Source of the DNA: Brotaphodocola catenula
Lineage (GTDB): Bacteria; Bacillota; Clostridia; Lachnospirales; Lachnospiraceae
DNA length: 64,000 nucleotides
Direction of reading: 5' to 3'
NCBI GenBank assembly: GCA_020686985.1
Contig: JAJEPU010000009.1
Coordinates: 24,601 to 88,600 of the forward strand
The stretch's first letter is position 1. Each line of letters begins with the position of its first letter. The notes below the pieces were generated by a model. The model searched no databases and had not been told where the DNA came from. It was given only the letters and a program-made list of their open reading frames with translations. The position numbers and the translations under genes were made by a program. This document shows, in pieces, positions 8,332 to 16,889 of this stretch.

Positions 8332-9493
8332 TTTTTTCCTCCCCAAGCGGTAATGTAAAAATAAATTCAGCTCCCCGGTCATGGTTTACTGCACAGATTG
8401 TACCGTGATGCGCAGTGATGATCGTCTTACAGATCGTCAGTCCGATTCCCATTCCCTTGTGCGAATCTCCACTGCCGTTTTTATCGATTCCAACGCCGTC
8501 AAAAATCGTATCCAACCGTGCCGGATCAATGCCCTTTCCGAAATCCCGGATATGGAAAACGGCATTTTCCGCTTCTTTTGTCACCCGGAATTCGATCTCA
8601 TCCTCAACGCCGGAATGGTAAACTGCATTCTCGAGCAGATTGATGATCACCTGCTCAATCAGCATCGCATCCATCGGAACCATCAGAAATTCATCCGGAA
8701 CGCTGACGCGCACCTTCGCCTTCGGCAGACGGCGACGAAAACGCATCATTGCCTCAGAGACTACTTCCTCAAGTGGTTCCGGGTTTGTGTTGACCTTGGT
8801 ATCTCCAACCTGAATTCGCGTGACCGTGAGCAGATTTTCGACCATATTCAAAAGCCAGTTTGCATCCTCCCGGATGTTTACGACCATCTCCCGCTTCTCA
8901 CGCTCCGACATGTGATCCCCACCCTCAAGATAGGCATTTGCCATTCCGATCATTCCGGTCAGCGGAGTCCGAAGATCATGGGAAACCGCACGCAGAAGGT
9001 TTGCACGCATGGTCTCCTTCTCTGCCTCAAGAAGCATCTTGTCACGCTCTTTTAAAATCTTATTTTTCTCTTTCAGCTGGGTCGTTGTCACACTCGTGAT
9101 CGAGGAAATGATCATCATTCCGCCAAATGTCACGAGATAGCCGTCAATCGAAAAGTTCAGACTCATATACGGATAAGTGAATGCAAAATTCACACAGAAC
9201 ACACCTAGCAGAGAAGCGACAATTCCGGCCACATATCCGGTCGTACAGCGCGCCGTGAACATCACGGCAAGCACATAGATGATCGACACACTCGCATCAT
9301 TCTGTCCAAGATGAAGATACGCAAGCGCACCGAGCGTCGCAATCGACATGAAGGAAAACACGACTCCCATGTTTTTCGCATACTGCCAGTAGCGTCTCTT
9401 TTTCTCACTGATTTTTGTCTCTAATCCCATATTTTGCGTTTTTGTCTTATTATTTTTATCCCAGTCAGCGATAGAAAACTCCCCCTCTCCCAT
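8321..9493 (-). CDS. kdpD: KdpD-like sensor histidine kinase lacking the N-terminal sensor
   Basis: 390 residues, less than half of full KdpD (about 900). It contains only the membrane DUF4118-type region (roughly residues 43-135, with several hydrophobic segments), a short coiled linker, the HisKA H-box with His172 in AVSHDLRTPLTG, and a HATPase domain with the N box (NLLENAVYHS) and G boxes (GKGIDPARL, GMGIGL). The N-terminal KdpD/universal-stress sensor part is absent, as in several Firmicutes. The ATG at 9493 has no good ribosome site; an internal ATG at 9430 is the alternative start. It forms an operon with the downstream response regulator. Confidence 0.87.
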   Translation of the reverse strand: MGEGEFSIADWDKNNKTKTQNMGLETKISEKKRRYWQYAKNMGVVFSFMSIATLGALAYLHLGQNDASVSIIYVLAVMFTARCTTGYVAGIVASLLGVFCVNFAFTYPYMSLNFSIDGYLVTFGGMMIISSITSVTTTQLKEKNKILKERDKMLLEAEKETMRANLLRAVSHDLRTPLTGMIGMANAYLEGGDHMSEREKREMVVNIREDANWLLNMVENLLTVTRIQVGDTKVNTNPEPLEEVVSEAMMRFRRRLPKAKVRVSVPDEFLMVPMDAMLIEQVIINLLENAVYHSGVEDEIEFRVTKEAENAVFHIRDFGKGIDPARLDTIFDGVGIDKNGSGDSHKGMGIGLTICKTIITAHHGTICAVNHDRGAEFIFTLPLGEEKNEQ

Positions 9494-9538
9494 ACAATCT
9501 AATATCTAGCAAATAATTTTTCATTGTATTCAAATCAG

Positions 9539-9672
9539 GCTTCACAGCGAAAAAGTCACTGCAAACCCGTGTGAGACGTTGGTGCTTAGAGCGCGTACTT
9601 TGCGCTCTTATGCACCGCTACGTCGAACCCGGAGCGAGAGCGCGTTTGCAGGACTTATTGCGCTGTTGAAGC
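9539..9672 (-). repeat. Structured interspersed repeat, copy A
   Basis: A 134-bp element whose ends pair with each other (GCTTCA/TGAAGC, then GCAAAC/GTTTGC). Read on the minus strand it carries the conserved blocks CGCTCTCGCTCCGGGTTC, GCGGTGCATAAG and CACACGGGTTTGC. The inner hairpin is AGAGCGC-loop-GCGCTCT with a 7-nt loop AAAGTAC, nested in GGTGC/GCACC. It lies 3' of tpiA, beyond the tpiA terminator, and upstream of kdpD. Copies B (44346-44500) and C (55406-55583) keep the loops while the stems change on both sides. I cannot match it to a named RNA or repeat family. Confidence 0.85.
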
Positions 9673-9699
9673 CGTACCCGCTCACCACTCTATTTCCTA

Positions 9700-9734
9700 C
9701 AAAAACAAAATCGGGGCAGGATTCCTCCTGCCCC
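9700..9734 (-). terminator. Rho-independent terminator after tpiA
   Basis: On the minus strand a perfect 9-bp GGGGCAGGA/TCCTGCCCC hairpin with a 4-nt loop is followed by a T-rich tract. It closes the glycolytic block before repeat copy A. Confidence 0.9.
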
Positions 9735-9771
9735 TTGAATTTTACTACACTGAAAAACAAGTGTAAATAAA

Positions 9772-10524
9772 TTATTTGTTATAATTTACGATTGCGCCGA
9801 AGTCTGGCTTCAGAGATGCGCCACCTACAAGACCACCATCAATGTCTGCCTGTGCGAACAGCTCCGGTGCGCTCTTTGCAGATACAGAACCGCCGTACTG
9901 GATGCGGATTGCCTCTGCGGTTGCCTCATCGTAGATCTCTCCGATGCATGCACGGATTGCGGAGCAAACTTCCTGAGCCTGCTCGGTCGTTGCAACCTTA
10001 CCGGTTCCGATTGCCCAGATCGGCTCGTAAGCGATGACAGCAGTCTTAGCCTGATCTGCGGTTACGTTCAGGAAAGCAATCTTGATCTGCTGGCGAATCC
10101 AGTCGATCGTGATGCCCTGCTCTCTCTGAGTTAAGGTCTCGCCACAGCAGATGATCGGAGTCAGACCATGCTCAAATGCCTTGAGAACCTTCTTATTTAC
10201 AGTCTCATCAGTCTCAGCAAAGTACTCTCTTCTCTCAGAATGTCCGATGATGACATACTTAACACCTGCGTCAGTCAGCATGTTCGGGGAAATCTCGCCG
10301 GTGTATGCACCCTTCTCCTCGAAGTACATATTCTCAGCGCCGATCTGAATGTTGCTTCCTTTTGCAGCCTCGATTGCCGGAATGATGTCGATTGCCGGAA
10401 CGCAGAATACAACATCTACGTCATCATTCTTTACTAACGGCTTTAAGGTATCGATCAGAGTAACTGCCTCGCTCGGAGTCATGTTCATTTTCCAGTTACC
10501 TGCAACAATTTTCTTTCTTCCCAT
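9772..10524 (-). CDS. tpiA: Triosephosphate isomerase
   Basis: 250 residues, the family norm. It interconverts dihydroxyacetone phosphate and glyceraldehyde 3-phosphate in glycolysis. Visible active-site pieces are GNWKMN (Lys at residue 12-13), IIGHSERRE with the catalytic histidine near residue 95, and [12 protein letters not shown] with the catalytic glutamate near 167; YGGSV near 210 binds phosphate. It is the last gene of gap-pgk-tpiA. The 184 bp before it hold a GAAAAATA/TATTTTTC hairpin that could tune readthrough from pgk. Confidence 0.98.
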   Translation of the reverse strand: MGRKKIVAGNWKMNMTPSEAVTLIDTLKPLVKNDDVDVVFCVPAIDIIPAIEAAKGSNIQIGAENMYFEEKGAYTGEISPNMLTDAGVKYVIIGHSERREYFAETDETVNKKVLKAFEHGLTPIICCGETLTQREQGITIDWIRQQIKIAFLNVTADQAKTAVIAYEPIWAIGTGKVATTEQAQEVCSAIRACIGEIYDEATAEAIRIQYGGSVSAKSAPELFAQADIDGGLVGGASLKPDFGAIVNYNK

Positions 10525-10708
10525 GATTTTCTTCTCCTTTTGTTCCTCTAGGTTCCTTTTGGGTTCCCTTGTGTTTCCCCACTATGCAATTCAGAGTCTC
10601 CCCGCCTTCAGGGAGTGAACGAGAAAAATACATCCAAACATATTTTTCCCGCTCAACACCCCAAATCCAGATGAGACTCCAAAAGCATCTTTTATTTATT
10701 CGTTTTTA

Positions 10709-11935
10709 TTATTCCTTATCGTCAGCTGCTGCTACGCCCGGAAGAGTCTTACCCTCTAAGAACTCCAGGGATGCACCGCCACCGGTAGAGATGTGGCTCA
10801 TCTTATCTGCGAATCCAAGCTGGTTAACAGCTGCTGCGGAATCACCACCACCGATAATGGTAGTTGCGTCGGTCTCTGCCAGAGCCTCTGCTACTGCGAT
10901 TGTACCCTTTGCCAGAGTCGGGTTCTCGAATACGCCCATCGGTCCGTTCCATACAACGGTCTTTGCAGTCTTAACAGCCTCTGCATACATCTCTGCGGTC
11001 TTCGGTCCGATATCCAGGCCCATCTTGTCCTCAGCGATGCCATCAGCAGATACAACCTCAACCTCGATCGGTCCATCGATCGGGTCCGGGAATGCACCAG
11101 CGGTAACAGCGTCAACCGGAAGCAGGAGTTTCTTGCCGAGCTTCTCAGCCTTCTCCATCATCTCCTTGCAGTAGTCAAGCTTGGTGTCGTCTACCAGAGA
11201 CTTACCAACATTCTTGCCCTCAGCCTTTAAGAAGGTGAATGCCATACCACCACCGATGATCAGGGTGTCGCACTTCTCAAGCAGGTTGGAGATTACGTTC
11301 AGCTTATCAGCAACCTTAGCACCGCCCAGGATTGCAACGAACGGACGAACCGGCTTCTCAACTGCATTGCCCAGGAAGTCGATCTCTTTCTGCATCAGGT
11401 AACCAACTGCATTGGTACCACCCTTCTCGGTGATGTACTTGGTAACGCCTGCAACAGAAGCATGTGCGCGGTGGGAAGAACCGAATGCATCACATACATA
11501 ATCGTCAGCCAGATCAGCCAGCTCCTTGCTGAACTCCTCGCCATTCTTAGTCTCCTCAGCGCCACGGAAACGGGTATTCTGAAGCAGAACAACATCGCCC
11601 TCGTTCATCTTTGCAACTGCCTCGGTAGCTGCCTCGCCGGTTACATGGTAATCGGAAACAAAAACAACTTCCTTGCCCAGCTTCTCAGACAGACGCTTTG
11701 CAACCGGTGCTAAGGACTCACCCTCGTTCGGGCCGTTCTTAACTTTTCCGAGATGGGAGCACAGGATAACCTTTGCGCCCTCGCCGATCAGCTTGTTGAT
11801 CGTCGGCAGAGCTGCCACGATACGGGTCTCATCGGTGATCTCACCATTCTTTAACGGTACGTTGAAATCGCAACGAACCAGGACTCTCTTGCCTTTTACA
11901 TTCTTTAAATCGTCAACACTCTTCTTATTTAACAT
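10709..11935 (-). CDS. pgk: Phosphoglycerate kinase
   Basis: 408 residues from the ATG at 11935, giving [27 protein letters not shown], the classic PGK opening. It transfers the acyl phosphate of 1,3-bisphosphoglycerate to ADP. The nucleotide-binding end is clear (WNGPMGVFE and [11 protein letters not shown]). An in-frame ATG at 11956 would add seven residues, but GGAAGGAG upstream of 11935 and the family start favour 11935. It sits between gap and tpiA on the same strand, but a terminator after gap suggests partial uncoupling. Confidence 0.97.
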   Translation of the reverse strand: MLNKKSVDDLKNVKGKRVLVRCDFNVPLKNGEITDETRIVAALPTINKLIGEGAKVILCSHLGKVKNGPNEGESLAPVAKRLSEKLGKEVVFVSDYHVTGEAATEAVAKMNEGDVVLLQNTRFRGAEETKNGEEFSKELADLADDYVCDAFGSSHRAHASVAGVTKYITEKGGTNAVGYLMQKEIDFLGNAVEKPVRPFVAILGGAKVADKLNVISNLLEKCDTLIIGGGMAFTFLKAEGKNVGKSLVDDTKLDYCKEMMEKAEKLGKKLLLPVDAVTAGAFPDPIDGPIEVEVVSADGIAEDKMGLDIGPKTAEMYAEAVKTAKTVVWNGPMGVFENPTLAKGTIAVAEALAETDATTIIGGGDSAAAVNQLGFADKMSHISTGGGASLEFLEGKTLPGVAAADDKE

Positions 11936-12040
11936 AGCAGATGTCGCTCCTTCCATTTCAAAAAATGAACTATTTCTGTCTCATCCGTCTCACAGAATCA
12001 GCGCTTTCCTATCACAGGATTCGCCTCTCTCCCATGAAGC

Positions 12041-12073
12041 AAAAAGAGGTCCGGCCCTCTCTGAGACCGGACC
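12041..12073 (-). terminator. Terminator between gap and pgk
   Basis: On the minus strand GGTCCGG and CCGGACC form a stem followed by TCTTTTTG. It would stop or attenuate transcripts leaving gap, which is typically expressed far above pgk and tpiA. Confidence 0.85.
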
Positions 12074-12170
12074 CCTTGATGAGTCTTCTTTGATTTCTCC
12101 TGTTCTCAGGCAAATTTCAGACATTTCTCATGTTCATGCCTGTCCGTCTGCCGAGTCTGCATCGGTGAAA

Positions 12171-13202
12171 TTAAGCCAGCTCTGCGAAGTACTTGATGGT
12201 ACGAACCATCTGGCTGGTGTAAGAGTTCTCGTTATCATACCATGAAACAACCTGAACCTCGTACAGATCGTCTGCAATCTTGGAAACCATGGTCTGAGTT
12301 GCATCGAACAGAGAACCGTACTTCATACCGATAACATCGGAAGAAACGATCGGATCCTCGTTGTAGCCGAAGGACTCGCTAGCTGCTGCCTTCATTGCTG
12401 CATTGATGCCTTCCTTGGTTACGTCTGCACCCTTAACAACAGCGGTCAGGATGGTGGTAGAACCGGTCGGAACCGGAACACGCTGTGCAGAACCGATCAG
12501 CTTGCCGTTCAGCTCCGGGATAACCAGGCCGATTGCCTTAGCTGCGCCGGTGGAGTTCGGAACGATGTTTGCAGCGCCTGCTCTTGCTCTTCTCAGATCA
12601 CCCTTTCTGTGCGGGCCATCCAGAATCATCTGGTCGCCGGTGTAAGCATGAATGGTGCTCATGATACCAGACTGGATCGGAGCGTAGTCATTCAGAGCCT
12701 TTGCCATCGGAGCCAGGCAGTTGGTGGTGCAGGATGCTGCGGAAATGATGGTATCCTCAGCAGTCAGGGTCTTCTCGTTTACGCTGTAAACGATGGTCTT
12801 CAGATCGTTACCAGCCGGAGCAGAGATAACTACCTTCTTAGCGCCAGCGTCGATGTGAGCCTGAGACTTCTCCTTGGAGGTGTAGAAGCCGGTGCACTCC
12901 AGAACTACGTCAACACCGATCTCGCCCCACGGAAGATCCTTTGCATCCTTCTCTTTATAAATTGTAATCTTCTTGCCATCTACGGTAATGGAGTCTTCTC
13001 CCGCCTCAACGGTGTGCTTGCCCTCACCAATGTGACCAGCGTATCCACCCTGAGCGGTATCATACTTCAGCAGGTGTGCCAGCATCTTCGGATCGGTTAA
13101 GTCGTTGATTGCAACAACCTCGTAACCCTCTGCTCCAAACATCTGACGGAATGCCAGACGACCGATACGGCCAAAACCATTGATTGCTACTTTTACTGCC
13201 AT
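12171..13202 (-). CDS. gap: Glyceraldehyde-3-phosphate dehydrogenase, type I
   Basis: 343 residues. The NAD-binding Rossmann start is [14 protein letters not shown], the catalytic cysteine is in [12 protein letters not shown] near residue 157, the catalytic histidine in the TIHAYTGDQ region near 185, and the C-terminal [14 protein letters not shown] is typical of glycolytic GapA. It makes 1,3-bisphosphoglycerate with NAD and phosphate. An AGGAGG ribosome site and a good sigma-A promoter precede it. It opens the glycolytic gap-pgk-tpiA block; no CggR-type regulator gene is next to it. Confidence 0.98.
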   Translation of the reverse strand: MAVKVAINGFGRIGRLAFRQMFGAEGYEVVAINDLTDPKMLAHLLKYDTAQGGYAGHIGEGKHTVEAGEDSITVDGKKITIYKEKDAKDLPWGEIGVDVVLECTGFYTSKEKSQAHIDAGAKKVVISAPAGNDLKTIVYSVNEKTLTAEDTIISAASCTTNCLAPMAKALNDYAPIQSGIMSTIHAYTGDQMILDGPHRKGDLRRARAGAANIVPNSTGAAKAIGLVIPELNGKLIGSAQRVPVPTGSTTILTAVVKGADVTKEGINAAMKAAASESFGYNEDPIVSSDVIGMKYGSLFDATQTMVSKIADDLYEVQVVSWYDNENSYTSQMVRTIKYFAELA

Positions 13203-13263
13203 GATGAAATCCTCCTGCTTGTTAAAAATTTAATGATTGTTAAATTATAATCAACCTGTCTCT

Positions 13264-13292
13264 ATTCTACCCAATTCTCTATAAAATAGCAA
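13264..13292 (-). promoter_or_regulatory. Promoter of gap
   Basis: On the minus strand TTGCTA (13292-13287), a 17-bp spacer and TAGAAT (13269-13264) form a sigma-A promoter, placing the start of transcription about 55 bp before the gap ATG. Confidence 0.6.
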
Positions 13293-13500
13293 GTAGTTTT
13301 TTTGCATTTTAAAAACTCTTCTTGATGTTTTTTCTTTTGTCTCACTCTTTTTCACAGGTTTCTTCTTAAATTTTTACATTTTTTTGCTGTTTCCTGAGGT
13401 TTTGTATTTCTTTTCAGAATATTCAAGGCTCAGCTTGACGTTTTTTTAGCATAGTTTTTTCCAAAACTTTACATTCCGATCAAAAAAAAATCTGGTCAAG

Positions 13501-15171
13501 TTACATCTCATCCTTCACATAACCGGCAAGGTTGTAGGCATGATCGGAAATACGCTCCAGATTGCTGATGATATCGAGGAAAACGATACCGGCGGACGGA
13601 TCGCAGTTTCCCTTCGTCAGACGCTCGATGTGCTTCTCGCGCATCTCCTCCTCCTGGCTGTCCACATCGTCCTCATACTGGCTGACCTTTCGCACGGAAT
13701 CCATATCTCCGTTCTGGCGTGCCTCAATCGCATACTGGAACGCCTTGATCGCACTCGTGCTGATCGATTTCAAATCATCAAGACCGGTCTCGGAGAACAT
13801 GAGCTTATGCTCCACCATGTACTCCGCCTGCTCTGCAAGGTTTTCTGCATGGTCTCCGATTCTCTCAATGTCACTCGCACTGTAAAACAGGTTGTTGACG
13901 AGTTTTTTCTGTTTCTCAGTCAGCGACAGATTGTCGACTTTGATCAGATACTCGGTCAGGAATTTTTCCATATTATTCAGAGTTTTTTCCGTCTTATACA
14001 CGTTCTGAATTTCCTCAACATTCTCCGTCAGAATCGCATCGAGAGCTGTCTTGACATTTCCCATCGCAATCTGCGCCATATGGACAATCTCAAGAGCCGC
14101 CGTCTCAACGGCAAATGCCGGGGACTCGAAGATACGCTCGTCAAGGTGCTTGAGAGTCGCAGATGCCTCATCCTCATCCTTCTCCTCGTCCTCATCCTCA
14201 CCCTTGACGATCATGCCGGACAGCTTGACAAGCTGATTTGCAAACGGGAAGAGAATTGTCGTATTCACGAGGTTAAAAACTGTGTGGAATATAGAGATCT
14301 GAACTGCTGTGATATTGGAAAGTCCGATATCCGGTCGCAGGGCAAACCACACAAAACCACCGATACCGAAAATCAATGCTCCGATCGTATTAAAGCTCAG
14401 ATGAATCACTGCCGCACGCTTTGCCGTCCGGCTTCCACCCATACTGGAAAGCATTGCAGTCACACAGGAACCGATATTCTGACCGAGCGTGATGTAGATT
14501 GCCGCACTCGTCGTCACGATGCCGTTAAGCGCAAGTGTCTGAAGAATACCGACTGATGCCGATGAACTCTGAAGAATCGCTGTGACAATCGCACCGACAA
14601 TCATGCCGAGAATCGGATTTTTTCCGAGTACCGCGAAGGCCTGCGCAAAAATCGGCGCATCGGTGTACGGTGAGATTGATCCTGACATCAGGCTCAGACC
14701 CATGAACAGCAATCCCAGACCGATTGCAATCTCTCCTACCATATGTTTCTTCTGGGACTTGGCAAAGACCAGAAGCAGTGCTCCGATTCCGATTATACAT
14801 GGCGCATAAAATCCCGGGTTGAGCACCTTCATCGTGTCCCCGAGCTGGCTCATCGAGACGATCCATGCCGTGATCGTCGTACCGATATTGGCACCCATGA
14901 TGACACCGACTGCCTGCGTCAGGTTCAGCACTCCCGCACTTACGAAACCGACTACCATAACCGTCGTCGCACCACTGCTCTGGATGATCGCCGTGATCAG
15001 GGCGCCGAGCGCAATTGCCATCACACGGTTGTTTGTCAGTTTTCCAAGAAACGTACTCATCTTGCTTCCCGCCGTCTTCTGCATACCATCCGCCATGATG
15101 CTCATGCCGTACAGGAACATGCCGAGTCCGCCCAGAAAACCAAACAGGTTTGAAACATCGTTGATTGACAT
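13501..15171 (-). CDS. Na/Pi cotransporter family protein with PhoU-like tail
   Basis: 556 residues. The N-terminal ~340 residues are two inverted NptA/PNaS repeats with many hydrophobic helices; both repeats carry the QSSGATT / QSSSASVG signature that forms the substrate site. The C-terminal ~180 residues are helical and charged and resemble PhoU (DIERIGDHAENLAEQ and NLERISDHAYNLAGY), which suggests regulation by phosphate status. It should bring in phosphate with sodium. The start at 15171 (MSINDVSNLFGFLGGL) has AAAGGGG before it; upstream in-frame sequence to 15369 has no family similarity. It stands alone between the M14 peptidase and gap. Confidence 0.93.
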   Translation of the reverse strand: MSINDVSNLFGFLGGLGMFLYGMSIMADGMQKTAGSKMSTFLGKLTNNRVMAIALGALITAIIQSSGATTVMVVGFVSAGVLNLTQAVGVIMGANIGTTITAWIVSMSQLGDTMKVLNPGFYAPCIIGIGALLLVFAKSQKKHMVGEIAIGLGLLFMGLSLMSGSISPYTDAPIFAQAFAVLGKNPILGMIVGAIVTAILQSSSASVGILQTLALNGIVTTSAAIYITLGQNIGSCVTAMLSSMGGSRTAKRAAVIHLSFNTIGALIFGIGGFVWFALRPDIGLSNITAVQISIFHTVFNLVNTTILFPFANQLVKLSGMIVKGEDEDEEKDEDEASATLKHLDERIFESPAFAVETAALEIVHMAQIAMGNVKTALDAILTENVEEIQNVYKTEKTLNNMEKFLTEYLIKVDNLSLTEKQKKLVNNLFYSASDIERIGDHAENLAEQAEYMVEHKLMFSETGLDDLKSISTSAIKAFQYAIEARQNGDMDSVRKVSQYEDDVDSQEEEMREKHIERLTKGNCDPSAGIVFLDIISNLERISDHAYNLAGYVKDEM

Positions 15172-15389
15172 AGTTTCCCCTTTCTCCGCGTTTGCGTATA
15201 AGCAAACCGTGACTGTCCGTTTTTCTCTCTTTTCTCTCTTTTTCACAGCCACAACAATTTCACTATACCATAGAAACTTTGCAGTTTTCAACCGGGTATT
15301 GAAAAAAGAGTAGTGTTTCCCTGTAAAATAAACAGTATTTTTACAGGAGAATTTTTCCATTCTGCACAATCCACATTTTTACAGAAAAC

Positions 15390-15447
15390 AAAAAGGACAC
15401 TCAAACAAAAAGTGTCTCAAACGTCTACTTTTCATTTGAATGTCCTT
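15390..15447 (-). terminator. Terminator after the M14 carboxypeptidase
   Basis: A long stem pairs AAGGACAYTCAAA with its inverse across a 29-nt loop region, with a T tract on the minus strand. It lies just past the stop codon at 15464. Confidence 0.75.
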
Positions 15448-15463
15448 ATCCATGAGTCTGTGT

Positions 15464-16885
15464 CTAGTGCTGGATTGCAAATTCCATCGCAGAAACCCAG
15501 ACTTCTTTGTTGTGTTGCCATACTGCCGGGAATTCGGAAACCGGCATCGGGCAGGTGACACTTCCAACCTCAATCGTCACACTCGGAATCGGACTGTCCT
15601 TAATCTGCACCCAATCCTTGAAACCGCCGTGACCACTTGATCCGCCCAGACGATAGCCTGTCTTGGACGCCATGAGGTCTGCCAAAGCCTTGGATGTCTC
15701 TTTGACCTTGTTCCCTGCATAATCCCAGTAAATGAGATTTCCCATGCTGTGATAGCTGATCGTCAACGCCCAGTTTCTTGACAGAGCAAGATTTGCAAGT
15801 GCCTGACTCTCCGGCTCAGACAGAGAACTCGTTCCCTTGTAAGTACCGTAAGACGGTTTCGGAGAACTGCTTACCTGATCCCAGTCAGCCGGGAAGTTCT
15901 GGTTCAAATCCGTTCCTCTCGCATCTGCCTTCCAATAAAGGAGGTAACGCTCATACGTTGAACTCGTTCTTCCGAGTTCCTTGTCATTCTCATAGCACTG
16001 GCGAATCTGCTGACGCAGAGTCTCAGAGCGAATTCCGCTCTCTCCAAACTGGCTGATGGAGATTCCGTCCGGATTGACCATCGGAACATAGTGAATGGCA
16101 ACCTGATTAAAGAGCTGGGAAAGTGGCGTTCCATTGTAGCTTCCGCTATCGTAAAATGCCAGACCGTACTCCAACTGCTTCATCACAAGAAGGGGCGTCA
16201 TATACTCTCTCGCATGGATGCCTGCATGAATCAGGATATGCTTCGGCGCATTCTGATTGCCGACTACAATCTCATAGAGATTTCTGCCGTCCAACGAGGT
16301 GCCGATCACATTCACTTTCATATGGCTTCCATAACGCGCTGATAACTTCTGAATATCCTGACTCATCTGGTCATAGGTATACTTCTCTGCCACCTTGACA
16401 ATCGGGGCGGTCACGGTTCCCGCAAACGCACTCGTTCCGTCTGTCGTGTTCGTCGACTCTGTAACCTGGGGAATCATCCCCCCGATTCCAGACACGCCCG
16501 GTCCCACAGAGTTGGAAGTGCTCATTCCCGGTCCGATGACCGGTGAACCCGTTCCGGTGGAAAAACCGGAGGTTGTTGTTGAGCCGGACGTAACCGTTCC
16601 AGACGTGACGGTTCCGGAAGACGGAGTCGGAGTGGAGGAGGCAGTCGGAGCTGTCGGAGTCGCCTGCGTCTCAGATGTCACCGGTGCCGGTGAAGTCTGG
16701 ACAGCCGCCTGCGTCGTCTCTGTGGTTGTCTCTGTGGTCGCAGTTGTCGGGGACTCCTGCTTTACTTCTGTCGTCAATTCGTTTGCCGGCACAATCACTT
16801 CTGCCTGTGCCGAAAAGGAAGTGCCGGCTACCATAACGGTAGCCAGCATTCCGGTAAGAAAGCCATTTATATTTTTTGTTCTCAT
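15464..16885 (-). CDS. Secreted M14-family zinc carboxypeptidase
   Basis: About 473 residues. A signal peptide (MRTKNINGFLTGMLATVMVA, ending in SFSAQA) is followed by a ~130-residue Thr/Ser/Pro/Gly-rich linker with short repeats such as SGTVTSG, then the M14 catalytic domain. The zinc ligands are in HAGIHAREYMTP (His-x-x-Glu) and in TISYHSMGN; the general base is the glutamate in SVTIEVGS. Relatives cleave C-terminal residues of peptides or of peptidoglycan stems; which applies is unknown. The ATG at 16885 lies 4 nt after the pnp stop, with no strong ribosome site, which points to translational coupling with pnp. The linker suggests a wall-spanning or exposed protein. Confidence 0.9.
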   Translation of the reverse strand: MRTKNINGFLTGMLATVMVAGTSFSAQAEVIVPANELTTEVKQESPTTATTETTTETTQAAVQTSPAPVTSETQATPTAPTASSTPTPSSGTVTSGTVTSGSTTTSGFSTGTGSPVIGPGMSTSNSVGPGVSGIGGMIPQVTESTNTTDGTSAFAGTVTAPIVKVAEKYTYDQMSQDIQKLSARYGSHMKVNVIGTSLDGRNLYEIVVGNQNAPKHILIHAGIHAREYMTPLLVMKQLEYGLAFYDSGSYNGTPLSQLFNQVAIHYVPMVNPDGISISQFGESGIRSETLRQQIRQCYENDKELGRTSSTYERYLLYWKADARGTDLNQNFPADWDQVSSSPKPSYGTYKGTSSLSEPESQALANLALSRNWALTISYHSMGNLIYWDYAGNKVKETSKALADLMASKTGYRLGGSSGHGGFKDWVQIKDSPIPSVTIEVGSVTCPMPVSEFPAVWQHNKEVWVSAMEFAIQH

Positions 16886-16889
16886 AAAA

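Noticed and set aside
13424..13449. Plus-strand terminator TCAAG/CTTGA plus T run
   Set aside because: No plus-strand gene lies upstream; short stem, probably incidental in AT-rich DNA.
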